A model generated the notes under the pieces. The model saw nothing but the letters and a program-made list of their open reading frames with translations, ran no database searches and had not been told where the DNA came from. From JAEUMW01 sp039807745 (GTDB lineage: Bacteria; Pseudomonadota; Gammaproteobacteria; Burkholderiales; JAEUMW01): 21,914 nucleotides of DNA. This document shows, in pieces, positions 8,632 to 16,206 of the stretch. The DNA is taken from positions 1 to 21,914 of the forward strand of contig JBDHRV010000050.1 of assembly GCA_039807745.1 (NCBI GenBank), given 5' to 3'. The translations under genes were made by a program, and so were the position numbers. The first letter of the stretch is position 1. Each line of letters begins with the position of its first letter.

Positions 8632-9012
8632 ATGTCCGAACCCCGCTATGAAATCACCGTCTCCGCCCGCAGCGCTTACGTGGCGGACCAGTCCGACGAG
8701 GACAACGGGCGCTACGTCTTCGCCTACACCATCACCATCACCAATACCGGCAGCGTGCCGGCGCAACTCGTGAGCCGGCACTGGGTCATCACCGACGCGG
8801 ACAACGGCGTGCAGGAGGTGCGCGGGCTCGGGGTCGTCGGCGAACAGCCTTTCCTGCGCCCGAGCGAGAGCTTCGAGTATACGAGCGGCGCCGCGCTCTC
8901 CACGCCCGTGGGCACCATGCGCGGCAGCTACCAGATGGTGGCCGAGGACGGCATCCGCTTCGACGCGCCGATCCCCGAATTCACGCTGAGCGTACCGCGC
9001 GTCCTGCACTGA
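8632..9012 (+). CDS. apaG: ApaG (Co2+/Mg2+ efflux-associated DUF525 protein)
   Basis: This 126-residue protein is a single ApaG/DUF525 domain with an immunoglobulin-like fold. Family segments are clear: YVFAYTITITNTG, QLVSRHWVITDADNGVQEV, GVVGEQPFLRPSESFEYTSG and GTMRGSYQMV. ApaG is linked to Co2+ resistance and Mg2+ efflux in enteric bacteria, but its biochemical role is unclear. The longer upstream frame is antisense to rpe, so I use the ATG at 8632. No Shine-Dalgarno precedes it. It is divergent from rpe across 165 nt, a common betaproteobacterial layout. Confidence 0.95.
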   Translation: MSEPRYEITVSARSAYVADQSDEDNGRYVFAYTITITNTGSVPAQLVSRHWVITDADNGVQEVRGLGVVGEQPFLRPSESFEYTSGAALSTPVGTMRGSYQMVAEDGIRFDAPIPEFTLSVPRVLH

Positions 9013-9016
9013 TCCC

Positions 9017-9034
9017 GCGCGCCGCGAGGCGCGC
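9017..9034 (+). other. Stem-loop with GNRA tetraloop after apaG
   Basis: GCGCGCC (9017-9023) pairs perfectly with GGCGCGC (9028-9034) around a GCGA tetraloop, starting 5 nt after the apaG stop. Only TTCAGAT follows, so it is a poor intrinsic terminator. It may instead protect the apaG mRNA 3' end, or fold over the start region of the methyltransferase gene 20 nt further on. Confidence 0.35.
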
Positions 9035-9053
9035 TTCAGATGGCCCTCTGCGC

Positions 9054-9650
9054 ATGTCCCTCAGGGTGAGCTACACGCTGATCGCCCCGCTCTACGACGC
9101 GTTCGTGAAGGCGCCGCTCGAACGCGCCCGCGCCACGAGCTTGGCGAACCTGCCCACGTCCCCGGCAGGCACCGTCCTGCTGAACGGGATCGGCACGGGT
9201 CTCGACCTGCCGCATCTGCCGGAAGCCCACGAGTACGTCGGCGTCGATCTCACGCGGGCGATGCTGGAACGGGCCACCCGAGCGCGCACAACGCGTCGCG
9301 TCCGGTTCGTGCAGGGCGATGCCATGAATCTGCCCTTCCCCGCTGCGAGCTTCGACCACGCAGTGCTGCATCTCATCCTGGCCATCGTCCCCGACCCGGG
9401 TGCATGCCTGCGCGAGACCGCGCGCGTGGTGCGCAGCGGCGGGACGGTGCTCGTGTTCGACAAGTTCCTCCGTCCCGGGCAGCAGGCGCGGCTGCGGCGC
9501 GCGCTCACCCCGATCGTGGGGGCGATCGCGAGCCGGCTCGACGTGGTGTTCGAGGACGTGCTCGCCCAGGTGCCGGGCCTGCAGGTGGAAAGCGACCAGC
9601 CCGGTCTCGCGGGCGGATGGTTCCGCCTGATCCGGCTGCGGCGTGCGTGA
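9054..9650 (+). CDS. Class I SAM-dependent methyltransferase
   Basis: The 198-residue protein is of the Methyltransf_11 / UbiE-like type. The SAM-binding glycine loop reads LLNGIGTG (residues 42-49), with Asn where most relatives have Asp or Glu. The acidic residue that holds the SAM ribose is Asp65 (GVDLTRAML). Motif II/III are QGDAMNLPFPAASFDHAVLH and the post-motif VVRSGGTVLVFDKF. Small standalone enzymes of this sort include phospholipid N-methyltransferases and unassigned enzymes; nothing here fixes the substrate. It follows apaG by 41 nt on the same strand. No strong ribosome binding site is seen, and the stem-loop at 9017-9034 lies just upstream. Confidence 0.85.
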   Translation: MSLRVSYTLIAPLYDAFVKAPLERARATSLANLPTSPAGTVLLNGIGTGLDLPHLPEAHEYVGVDLTRAMLERATRARTTRRVRFVQGDAMNLPFPAASFDHAVLHLILAIVPDPGACLRETARVVRSGGTVLVFDKFLRPGQQARLRRALTPIVGAIASRLDVVFEDVLAQVPGLQVESDQPGLAGGWFRLIRLRRA

Positions 9651-9662
9651 TGCTCGCAAGGA

Positions 9663-9746
9663 TCACTTTTTCTTCGGCCAGGTCCACCAGACGATGAATA
9701 GCAGAACGCCCAGGGCAAGCAGCGCTTCGAGCAGCAGGAGCCACAT
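9663..9746 (-). CDS. Putative 27-residue single-span membrane peptide
   Basis: A minus-strand frame from ATG 9746 to TGA 9665-9663 encodes 27 residues. It is one hydrophobic helix (residues about 2-23, WLLLLEALLALGVLLFIVWW) followed by a basic tail TWPKKK, a clean positive-inside topology. It fills the gap between the convergent methyltransferase gene (stop at 9650) and the mltA start (9802), where no other gene fits. Very short proteins of this look are common in betaproteobacteria. No Shine-Dalgarno is obvious before the ATG. The longer frame continuing upstream to 10163 is antisense to mltA and is not credible. Confidence 0.5.
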   Translation of the reverse strand: MWLLLLEALLALGVLLFIVWWTWPKKK

Positions 9747-9765
9747 CGATCGATCGAAAGCAGGC

Positions 9766-9790
9766 AAGGAGAGGAATGCCGGCAGGTTAG
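9766..9790 (+). promoter_or_regulatory. Strong ribosome binding site and four-codon mini-ORF before mltA
   Basis: AAGGAGAGGA (9766-9775) directly precedes ATG CCG GCA GGT TAG (9776-9790). The stop lies 11 nt before the mltA GTG, which has only a G-run touching it instead of a spaced Shine-Dalgarno. Ribosomes may load here and re-initiate at mltA, or the site may simply be the mltA loading site with a misplaced ATG. Confidence 0.35.
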
Positions 9791-9801
9791 CACGCCGGGG
9801 G

Positions 9802-10968
9802 GTGAGCGTCGCCCGGCGGCTCGCCGCAGGGGCATGCCTTGCTGCCGCGCTCGCCGGATGCGTCACCGCACCAAAACCCGTCGCGCCGCCAGAGCCCAAA
9901 TCCGCGCCGGAAGCGAAGCCGCGGCTGGTGCCGGACCGCTGGCCGAGCCTTCCGGACTGGCAGGCAGACGCGGTGGAGGAAGCCTGGCCTGCGCTCCTGA
10001 AAAGCTGCGGCGTGCTCAAGCCCCGCGACGGCTGGCAGCAGGTCTGCGACCGCGCCAGGTCGCTTGACCCCGTCGATCGCCGGCAGGTCAGCGCGTACTT
10101 CGAGCAGAACTTCACGCCGTGGCGTGTCTTGAACGCCGACGCGTCCGAGACGGGTCTCGTCACCGGTTACTACGAGCCGCTCATTCGCGGCAGCCGCGCG
10201 GCCTCGGCACGCTACCGGCACCCCATCTACGGCGTGCCCGATGATCTCATCCAGATCGATCTGGGCGAGCAGTATCCGCAGTTGAAGGGACTGCGCCTGC
10301 GCGGGAAGCTGGAGGGGCGCAAGGTGGTGCCCTACTACGATCGCAACCAGATCGACACCGGGGTGCCTGCGCTGTCGGGTCGCGAGATCGCCTGGACCGA
10401 CGATGCGCTCGACCTCTTCTTCCTGCAGGTGCAGGGATCGGGGCGGGTCCGGCTCGAGACCGGCGAGGTCCTGCGCGTGGGCTACGCCGACCAGAACGGT
10501 CACCCCTACCGCTCCATCGGCAAGCTGCTCGTCGAGCGCGGCGACCTGACGCTCGATCAGGCCTCGCTCGCGGGCATCAAGGCCTGGGCCAGGAAGAACC
10601 CCGCCAAGGTACGCGAGCTTCTGGACTACAACGCGAGCTACGTCTTCTTCCGCGAGCTGCCGCCCGGCCCGGACGGTCCGCTCGGGGCGCTGGGCATTGC
10701 GCTCACGGCGGGTCGCAGCCTCGCGATCGATCCGCGCACCGTGCCGCTCGGTGCGCCGGTGTTCCTCGCCACCACCTATCCGGGCTCCGACCGTCCCCTC
10801 GCCCGGCTCATGCTGGCGCAAGATACAGGTGGTGCGATCAAGGGCGGCGTGCGAGCCGACTTCTTCTGGGGCTTCGGGGAGGAGGCGGGCAAGCAGGCGG
10901 GACGCATGCGCCAGCAGGGTCGGATGTGGGTGCTGCTGCCGAACGGCGTCGCACCGCCGGCCAACTGA
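9802..10968 (+). CDS. mltA: Membrane-bound lytic murein transglycosylase A (lipoprotein) MltA
   Basis: MltA cleaves the MurNAc-GlcNAc bond of peptidoglycan with formation of 1,6-anhydroMurNAc. The GTG at 9802 gives 388 residues with a lipoprotein signal: RR, then LAAGACLAAALAG and lipobox Cys20, so the mature protein is probably lipid-anchored in the outer membrane. The MltA domain is recognised by FTPW, TGLVTGYYEPLIRGS, LFFLQVQGSGRV, GYADQNGHPYRSIGKLL, and NASYVFFRE. The C-terminal 3D domain ends in LMLAQDTGGAIKGGVRADFFWG, which holds the conserved catalytic aspartates. The frame is open back to 9643, but that part overlaps the tiny minus-strand gene and would bury the signal peptide. A four-codon frame with a strong ribosome binding site lies just upstream (9776-9790). 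Confidence 0.94.
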   Translation: MSVARRLAAGACLAAALAGCVTAPKPVAPPEPKSAPEAKPRLVPDRWPSLPDWQADAVEEAWPALLKSCGVLKPRDGWQQVCDRARSLDPVDRRQVSAYFEQNFTPWRVLNADASETGLVTGYYEPLIRGSRAASARYRHPIYGVPDDLIQIDLGEQYPQLKGLRLRGKLEGRKVVPYYDRNQIDTGVPALSGREIAWTDDALDLFFLQVQGSGRVRLETGEVLRVGYADQNGHPYRSIGKLLVERGDLTLDQASLAGIKAWARKNPAKVRELLDYNASYVFFRELPPGPDGPLGALGIALTAGRSLAIDPRTVPLGAPVFLATTYPGSDRPLARLMLAQDTGGAIKGGVRADFFWGFGEEAGKQAGRMRQQGRMWVLLPNGVAPPAN

Positions 10969-10971
10969 GGC

Positions 10972-11640
10972 TCACGGCGCCGCGCTGGCGCCGCCTGCAC
11001 CGAAGGTAAGCTCCAGCAGGACGCGGCTTTTCACGATCCGCCCACCCTTGGTGCCGGGACGAAACCGCGCTTCCCGCCCGGCCGCGACCGCCCGAGCGGC
11101 GAGAGCGCCTGGCGGATCGGCGTCCACGATGGCCGCATCGGTCACGGTGCCGGTTTCGTCGATCGCAAGCTGCAGCACCACTCTGCCCGGTGCGCTGTCC
11201 TGTGCGGGAGCAGTCGTGCGCGGCGGGCGAATCGGCCGCAGCGGTCGCGGCAACTCATCGAGCTCCCGGGCGCTGTACCAGGTCGGGTCGCGCGGCACGG
11301 CCGGCGCCGCCGGCGACACGCCGCGGATTTCCGGCGCGCCCGGGTCCCGACCCGGCGCCCGGGTCGTGGGCTTCCGTACCGGTGGCGCCTTCGGTGCTGC
11401 GCGCGCGACCCCGGATCCCGCGACCTCGGTCGGCGGCGGTGCGACCGGCACGGCGAGTGCCACGCTCGGAGCCTCCCCGATCAACCGGACCTGCACCGCC
11501 GCGGGGGCCGATACCGGATGGGTGAGGTGCCCGTCCGGCGCGACGAGCAGGGCACCGTGGAGGAGCGCCGAGAGCGCCAACGCCACCGTGAGGCGGCGCA
11601 AAGCATTGCTCGCCGAGACAGCGGACCCGGAGCGTTGCAC
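10972..11640 (-). CDS. TonB-family protein
   Basis: This 222-residue protein has the TonB layout. There is one N-terminal membrane span (about residues 17-34), which keeps the SxxxH pattern (Ser24, His28) that couples TonB to ExbB/ExbD. A Pro/Ala-rich periplasmic linker follows. The C-terminal TonB domain reads GRVVLQLAIDETGTVTDAAI ... REARFRPGTKGGRIVKSRVLLELTF. TonB proteins carry proton-motive energy to outer-membrane receptors. No exbB, exbD or receptor gene is nearby, so the partner is unknown. The start is a GTG at 11640, 30 nt after dsbC. Its stop comes 3 nt from that of the convergent mltA, leaving no room for separate terminators. Confidence 0.85.
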   Translation of the reverse strand: MQRSGSAVSASNALRRLTVALALSALLHGALLVAPDGHLTHPVSAPAAVQVRLIGEAPSVALAVPVAPPPTEVAGSGVARAAPKAPPVRKPTTRAPGRDPGAPEIRGVSPAAPAVPRDPTWYSARELDELPRPLRPIRPPRTTAPAQDSAPGRVVLQLAIDETGTVTDAAIVDADPPGALAARAVAAGREARFRPGTKGGRIVKSRVLLELTFGAGGASAAP

Positions 11641-11670
11641 GCCAGCGGCGGTCCGTCCCCGGCGCTCTCG

Positions 11671-12417
11671 TTAGCAGACCGCCTTGCCTTCCTTGGTGCA
11701 GCGCGCCTCGGCCTCGTTCAGCAGCCGGTCGAGGTCGCCCGCCGACTTGGCACCGGAGACCCGGGTGCCGTCCGCGAGGAACATGGTCGGGGTGGCGTTG
11801 ATCCGCTTCTGCTGCGCGAACGCGGCGATCTTGTCGAGCGGGTTTTCGCACGCCTTGGTCCCGGCCGGGGCAACGTTGTTCAGCATGAGCTCGTTCCAGG
11901 TCTTCTGCCGGTCGGCCGAGCACCAGACGGCACGCGCCTTCGCGCTCGCGTCGGGGTGCAGCTGCTCGATCGGCAGCAGGAACGTGTAGACGGTCACGTC
12001 ATCGAGCTTCGTGAGGTCCTGCTCGAGACGCCGGCAGTAAGGACAGTCGGGATCGGAAAACACCGCGAGGCGGCGCTTGCCATTGCCCTTCACGTTCTTG
12101 AACGCCATGTCGAGCGGCAGCGTGTCGAACCGGATTCCGGTCAGCCGGTTCATCCGCTCCTCGAGGATGTCCTTCTTGGCATTCAGGTCGAGCACCCGCT
12201 CGGCGACGATCAGATACTGGCCCTTCTCGTCCGCGTAGAAGATGGCGCCGTTTGCGACGACCTCGTACAAGCCTGGCAGCGGCGACTTGTTCACGCTGTC
12301 GATCGAAAGCTGCGGCACCTTCGCCTGCAACGTCTTCTTGAGCGCCTCGTTGGCGAAGGTGGGACCGCTCGCGAGCAGGCAGACCGCAGCGATGAGGGAG
12401 ACGAGCTTTCTTGGCAT
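11671..12417 (-). CDS. dsbC: Thiol:disulfide interchange protein DsbC
   Basis: DsbC is the periplasmic disulfide isomerase that reshuffles wrong disulfides. The 248-residue product has a signal peptide (cleavage near TFA-NEAL), an N-terminal dimerisation domain (to about residue 80), and a thioredoxin domain with active site CPYC (Cys125, Cys128) in FSDPDCPYCRRLEQ. The cis-proline loop is INATPT (Pro210). A second cysteine pair, Cys166 and Cys190, matches the structural disulfide of the family. Two further cysteines (240 and the last residue, 248) may form an extra bond. It lies 31 nt after the UbiH-family gene and 30 nt before the TonB-family gene, so all three are probably co-transcribed. 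The electron donor DsbD is not in the window. Confidence 0.94.
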   Translation of the reverse strand: MPRKLVSLIAAVCLLASGPTFANEALKKTLQAKVPQLSIDSVNKSPLPGLYEVVANGAIFYADEKGQYLIVAERVLDLNAKKDILEERMNRLTGIRFDTLPLDMAFKNVKGNGKRRLAVFSDPDCPYCRRLEQDLTKLDDVTVYTFLLPIEQLHPDASAKARAVWCSADRQKTWNELMLNNVAPAGTKACENPLDKIAAFAQQKRINATPTMFLADGTRVSGAKSAGDLDRLLNEAEARCTKEGKAVC

Positions 12418-12448
12418 GGTGTGGATTCCGGTTATCGCGGTCGTACAG

Positions 12449-13615
12449 CTAACCGACGGCGTGTTGGGTCAGGAGGGTGCGCACCGGACCGAGACGCCCG
12501 GTCAGTCGCAACCCCCAGTTGCGAACCGCCGCCAGCGCCGGCAGATCGGTGTTGAACAGCTTTTGCAGTGCGTCGGTAGTCAGCATCATGGAGAGAATAT
12601 CCTCGCTGCGGGCGCGCTCGAAACGGCGCAGGAGCGGCAGCGCGCCGCAGTCGGACGCGGGGGCGCGGTCACGCAGCACGGCGGCAAGCTCCCGCGCATC
12701 CCGAAAGCCGAGATTGACGCCCTGGCCGGCAAGCGGATGCACGACATGTGCCGCGTCTCCGATGAGTGCCACCCGCGGCGCGATCAGCCGCTCGACCTTG
12801 ATGCGGCGCAAGGGGAACGCCGCAGCGGGCGTAATGAGCGACAGCTCACCCACCGCATCGTGGCTCGCCTCCTGCACCTGCGCGCAGAGCGCTTCGCCAG
12901 CGAGCGCGACCAGCGTGCGCCCCGGCGCCTCCCATGTAGACCACACCATCGACACGCGGTTGCCGGGCATCGGCAACAGGGCGAGCACGCCGTCGGAGCG
13001 GAACCACTGGCGCGCAACACCGCCATGGGGTCTCGCGCAGTCGAAATTCGCGACCACCCCCAGCTGGCCGTAGGCGTGCGTGGCGGCCACGATCCGCGCC
13101 TGCTCGCGGACCCAGGACTGCGCCCCGTCCGCGCCCACCACGAGCCTGGCGCGCAGGCGCTCGCCGTCCGCGAGGGCGATCTCCGCCCTGTCGTCCAACC
13201 AGGTGATCGATGCACACGACGCCGGACACCGCAGCGCGATCTCCTCGTCGGCCGCAAGCGTCTGCCAGAGGGCGGCCTGCAACCGTGAGCCCTCGACGAT
13301 CGAGGCAAGCGCCGTGCACCCGGCATCGAGGCTGCTGAAGTCGAGTCGGGACGCCCCGTCATCTCCCCAGACGTGCATGTCGAGCACGGGTGCGACGCGG
13401 GTCGCGTCCAGCCGCTGCCAGGCGCCGCTGGCTTTCAGGAACGCGACCGAGCCCGGGCTGATGGCGTAGATGCGGCTGTCCCAGGCATCGCTCTCGATCC
13501 TGCGCGGCGCTGCCGGCTCGACAACGGCAACCCGCAACCCGCTGCCGCGCAGGCTCGCGGCAAGGCTCGCGCCGACCAGGCCGGCGCCGACGATCACGAC
13601 ATCGAAGTCGACCAT
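12449..13615 (-). CDS. UbiH/UbiF/VisC/COQ6-family FAD-dependent hydroxylase
   Basis: This 388-residue flavoprotein monooxygenase belongs to the family that hydroxylates the ubiquinone ring. It shows the FAD dinucleotide fold VVIVGAGLVGASLA (GxGxxG near residues 9-14), the DG motif LVVGADGAQSWVR, and the second FAD motif ALIGDAAHVVHPLAGQGVNLGFRDA. Bacteria use different members (UbiH, UbiI, UbiF, UbiL, UbiM) for different ring positions, and sequence by eye does not separate them. The ATG at 13615 shares one base with the panE stop (TGATG); the longer frame above it is a shadow of panE. The following gene is dsbC, an arrangement often seen in betaproteobacteria. Confidence 0.88.
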   Translation of the reverse strand: MVDFDVVIVGAGLVGASLAASLRGSGLRVAVVEPAAPRRIESDAWDSRIYAISPGSVAFLKASGAWQRLDATRVAPVLDMHVWGDDGASRLDFSSLDAGCTALASIVEGSRLQAALWQTLAADEEIALRCPASCASITWLDDRAEIALADGERLRARLVVGADGAQSWVREQARIVAATHAYGQLGVVANFDCARPHGGVARQWFRSDGVLALLPMPGNRVSMVWSTWEAPGRTLVALAGEALCAQVQEASHDAVGELSLITPAAAFPLRRIKVERLIAPRVALIGDAAHVVHPLAGQGVNLGFRDARELAAVLRDRAPASDCGALPLLRRFERARSEDILSMMLTTDALQKLFNTDLPALAAVRNWGLRLTGRLGPVRTLLTQHAVG

Positions 13616-14625
13616 CAGGTACGCGGCTGGGCCCGGACGAGGACCTTCTCCGCCTGCATCGTCCGGTCGAGCAGCTTGGTCAGGGCGTAGACCGCATCGA
13701 TGTGCGGCGTGGGCGTGCCGGTCATGCGTCCGAGCTCGACCACCGCGCCGACCAGCGCGTCGACCTCGAGGACCCGGCCGACCTCCACGTCCTGCAGCAT
13801 CGAGGTCTTGTGTTTGCCGACCTTTTCGGCGCCGGCGATGCGCTTCTCCAGCGGCACGCGGAACTGGATCCCGAGCTTGTTGGCGATGGTTTGCGCCTCG
13901 GTCATCATCTTGGCCGCGAGGTCGCGCGAGAGCGGAAACTGGCAGATGTCGACCAGCGTCGAGTGACTGAGCGCGCTGATGGGGTTGAAGGTGAGGTTGC
14001 CCCAGAGCTTGAGCCACATCTCGGCGCGAATGTTGGGCAGGATCGGGGACTTGTAGCCGGCACGGATGAAGGCGTCCGAGATGCGCTGCGCGCGTTCGGT
14101 TTCGGCGCCGTCCAGCTCGCCGATCGGAAAGCGGTCGCCCTCGATCACATGGATCACACCAGGCGCCGCGATCTCGGCCGCGGGATAGACGACGCAGCCG
14201 ACGATGCGCTCCTTCTCGATGTTCGCAACGCACACCCCGCCCGGGTCCACCGACTCGACGATGCGCCCGTCGAGCTCCCCGCCGTGCTTCTGGAAATACC
14301 AGAACGGGACGCCGTTCTGAGTCGGCACCACGACCGTCTCCGGACCGAACATCACCTTGAGGTCGGCGGCCACCGGCGGCAGCTGCTGCGCCTTCATGCC
14401 GAGGATCACGACGTCCTGCGCGCCCGCCTCGGCCATGCTGCTGGTGGCTTGCACGTTGCGCGCGACCTGCTCGCTGCCGTCGTGGCCGACGAGCTTGAGG
14501 CCGTTGGCCCGGATTGCGGCAAGGTGTGGACCGCGCGCGATGAGGGTGACGTCTTCGCCTGCCAAGGCGAGCTTCACACCGAGCATGCCGCCGATGGAGC
14601 CGGCGCCCACCACACAGATCTTCAT
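13615..14625 (-). CDS. panE: 2-dehydropantoate 2-reductase (PanE/ApbA family)
   Basis: The family reduces ketopantoate to pantoate with NADPH, in the pantothenate and coenzyme A route. The 336-residue protein opens with the Rossmann motif MKICVVGAGSIGGMLG and has the segments VILGMKAQQL, VVPTQNGVPFWYF, KLWGNLTFNPISAL, and a C-terminal helical domain with GKHKTSMLQDVEVGR, all typical. No panB, panC or panD is nearby. The family also contains relatives acting on other 2-keto acids, so the substrate is not certain. It starts 4 nt after the gltA stop and overlaps the hydroxylase gene by one base, so it is translated from the same message as its neighbours in all likelihood. Confidence 0.87.
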   Translation of the reverse strand: MKICVVGAGSIGGMLGVKLALAGEDVTLIARGPHLAAIRANGLKLVGHDGSEQVARNVQATSSMAEAGAQDVVILGMKAQQLPPVAADLKVMFGPETVVVPTQNGVPFWYFQKHGGELDGRIVESVDPGGVCVANIEKERIVGCVVYPAAEIAAPGVIHVIEGDRFPIGELDGAETERAQRISDAFIRAGYKSPILPNIRAEMWLKLWGNLTFNPISALSHSTLVDICQFPLSRDLAAKMMTEAQTIANKLGIQFRVPLEKRIAGAEKVGKHKTSMLQDVEVGRVLEVDALVGAVVELGRMTGTPTPHIDAVYALTKLLDRTMQAEKVLVRAQPRT

Positions 14626-14629
14626 CGCC

Positions 14630-15964
14630 TCACCGCTGCGCGAGCGGGACGTAGGGCCGGATGCTCTCGCCGACGTAACGCTGCCGCGGGCGGCCGATGT
14701 GCTGATCCGGTGCCTCGATCATCTCCTTCCACTGCGAGATCCAGCCGATCGTGCGCCCGAGCGCGAATAGCGGCGGGAACATCTCTGTCGGGAAGCCCAT
14801 CGCCCGCAGCATGATGCCGGAGTAGAAGTCGACGTTCGGGAAGAGCTTGCGCTGGATGAAGTATTCGTCTTCCAGAGCGATGCGCTCGAGCTCGAGCGCA
14901 AGCTCGAACAGCGGCTCGTCCCGCTTGTCGAGCTCCGTCAGAACCTCATGGCAGGACTCACGCAGGATCGCCGCGCGCGGGTCGTAGTTCTTGTAGACCC
15001 GGTGACCGAAGCCGGTCAGGCGGAACGGGTCGTTCTTGTCCTTCGCGCGCTTGATGTAGCCCGGCACCCGATCCTTGGTCCCGATCTCGCGCAGCATGTT
15101 TATCACCGCCTCGTTGGCGCCGCCATGGTCCGGTCCCCAGAGCGCCGCGATGCCTGCCGCGACGCAGGCGTAGGGATTGGCATGGCTCGACCCGGCGATG
15201 CGAACGGTCGAGGTCGACGCGTTCTGCTCGTGGTCGGCATGCAGCACCAGGAAACGATTCATGGCCCGCGCCAGCACCGGCCGGACCGCATACTGTTCGC
15301 ACGGCACGCCGAAGCACATGTGGAGGAAGTTCGAGGCGTAGTCCAGTTCGTTGCGGGGAAACATGAACGGCTGTCCGATCGAGTACTTGAAGGCCATGGC
15401 GCAGATCGTCGGCATCTTGGCGACGATGCGGTGAGTGGCCACCATCCGCGCTTCGGGGTCCTTGATATTGAGCCGGTCGTGGTAGAAGGCGCTCAACGCG
15501 CCGACGGTACCGACCATGACCGCCATCGGATGCGCATCGCGGCGATAGCCTTCGAGGAACCGCTTGAACTGCTCGTGCACCATGTTGTGATGGCTGATCA
15601 CGTTCTCGAATGCCTGGAGCTCTGCGCGGTTCGGCAGCTTGCCGTCGAGCAGCAGGTAGCAGACTTCGAGAAAGCCGGCTTGGGCGGCCAGATCCTCGAT
15701 CGGATATCCGCGATGCAGCAGCACCCCGCGCTCGCCATCGATGTAGGTGATCGCCGAATCGCAGCTCGCGGTCGACATGAATCCCGGATCGTAGGTGAAG
15801 TATCCCGTCTCCGCGTACAGGCGCCGCACGTCGATGACCTTGGGGCCGTGGGTACCGCCGAGGACAGGCAGATCGTACTGCTTGCCGTCGGCGTGAAAGG
15901 TAAGCGTCACCTTGTCGCCCGTGACCGGCCCGACGAGTTCGAGATCGGGAAGTTTGCGCCCCAT
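14630..15964 (-). CDS. gltA: Type II citrate synthase GltA
   Basis: GltA condenses oxaloacetate and acetyl-CoA to citrate, the entry step of the TCA cycle. The 444-residue protein has the catalytic His280 (GPDHGGAN), His321 (GFGHRVYK) and Asp379 (NVDFYSG). It also has the N-terminal small domain of the hexameric, NADH-sensitive type (DVRRLYAETGYFTYDPGF), and HADHEQNASTS. I use the ATG at 15964, because AAGGAGG lies eight bases before it and the protein then begins MGRKLPDLELVG; the frame open to 16204 has no such site. In many betaproteobacteria gltA follows the sdh genes; here a tRNA gene lies upstream in the opposite direction, and panE follows at 4 nt. Confidence 0.97.
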   Translation of the reverse strand: MGRKLPDLELVGPVTGDKVTLTFHADGKQYDLPVLGGTHGPKVIDVRRLYAETGYFTYDPGFMSTASCDSAITYIDGERGVLLHRGYPIEDLAAQAGFLEVCYLLLDGKLPNRAELQAFENVISHHNMVHEQFKRFLEGYRRDAHPMAVMVGTVGALSAFYHDRLNIKDPEARMVATHRIVAKMPTICAMAFKYSIGQPFMFPRNELDYASNFLHMCFGVPCEQYAVRPVLARAMNRFLVLHADHEQNASTSTVRIAGSSHANPYACVAAGIAALWGPDHGGANEAVINMLREIGTKDRVPGYIKRAKDKNDPFRLTGFGHRVYKNYDPRAAILRESCHEVLTELDKRDEPLFELALELERIALEDEYFIQRKLFPNVDFYSGIMLRAMGFPTEMFPPLFALGRTIGWISQWKEMIEAPDQHIGRPRQRYVGESIRPYVPLAQR

Positions 15965-16117
15965 GTGCCCTGCCTCCTTGGAAGTGGTTCGTGATGATCC
16001 GGCAGGACGGGCCTCGCCCGCAAGATGCAAAGAGAACGTCCGGCTCCGCTCCCGGTGCGGACCGCGGGTCGATCGCTTTGCGGGAGCGCAGTGCGACCGC
16101 CCCGGCCCCGATCCGCC

Positions 16118-16146
16118 TTGACAGGGTCGTACCGGGTCATTACCCT
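16118..16146 (+). promoter_or_regulatory. Candidate promoter for the tRNA gene
   Basis: A perfect -35 box TTGACA (16118-16123) is followed 17 nt later by TACCCT (16141-16146), a weak -10 with three of six matches. Transcription would start about 55 nt before the mature tRNA. It lies in the 242-nt gap between the divergent gltA and the tRNA; no clear gltA promoter was found there by eye. Confidence 0.35.
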
Positions 16147-16206
16147 CCACGGCCTTGTTTCGCACGCGCCGCAGGCATCGCAGCGCGCCCGCCGGCTCCG
16201 GCAAGT

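Noticed and set aside
9787..10821. 344-codon minus-strand frame opposite mltA
   Set aside because: Antisense to a motif-complete mltA, with low-complexity composition and no recognisable domain.
14948..15994. 348-codon plus-strand frame opposite gltA
   Set aside because: Shadow of gltA; His/Arg/Val-rich with no plausible fold or start signal.
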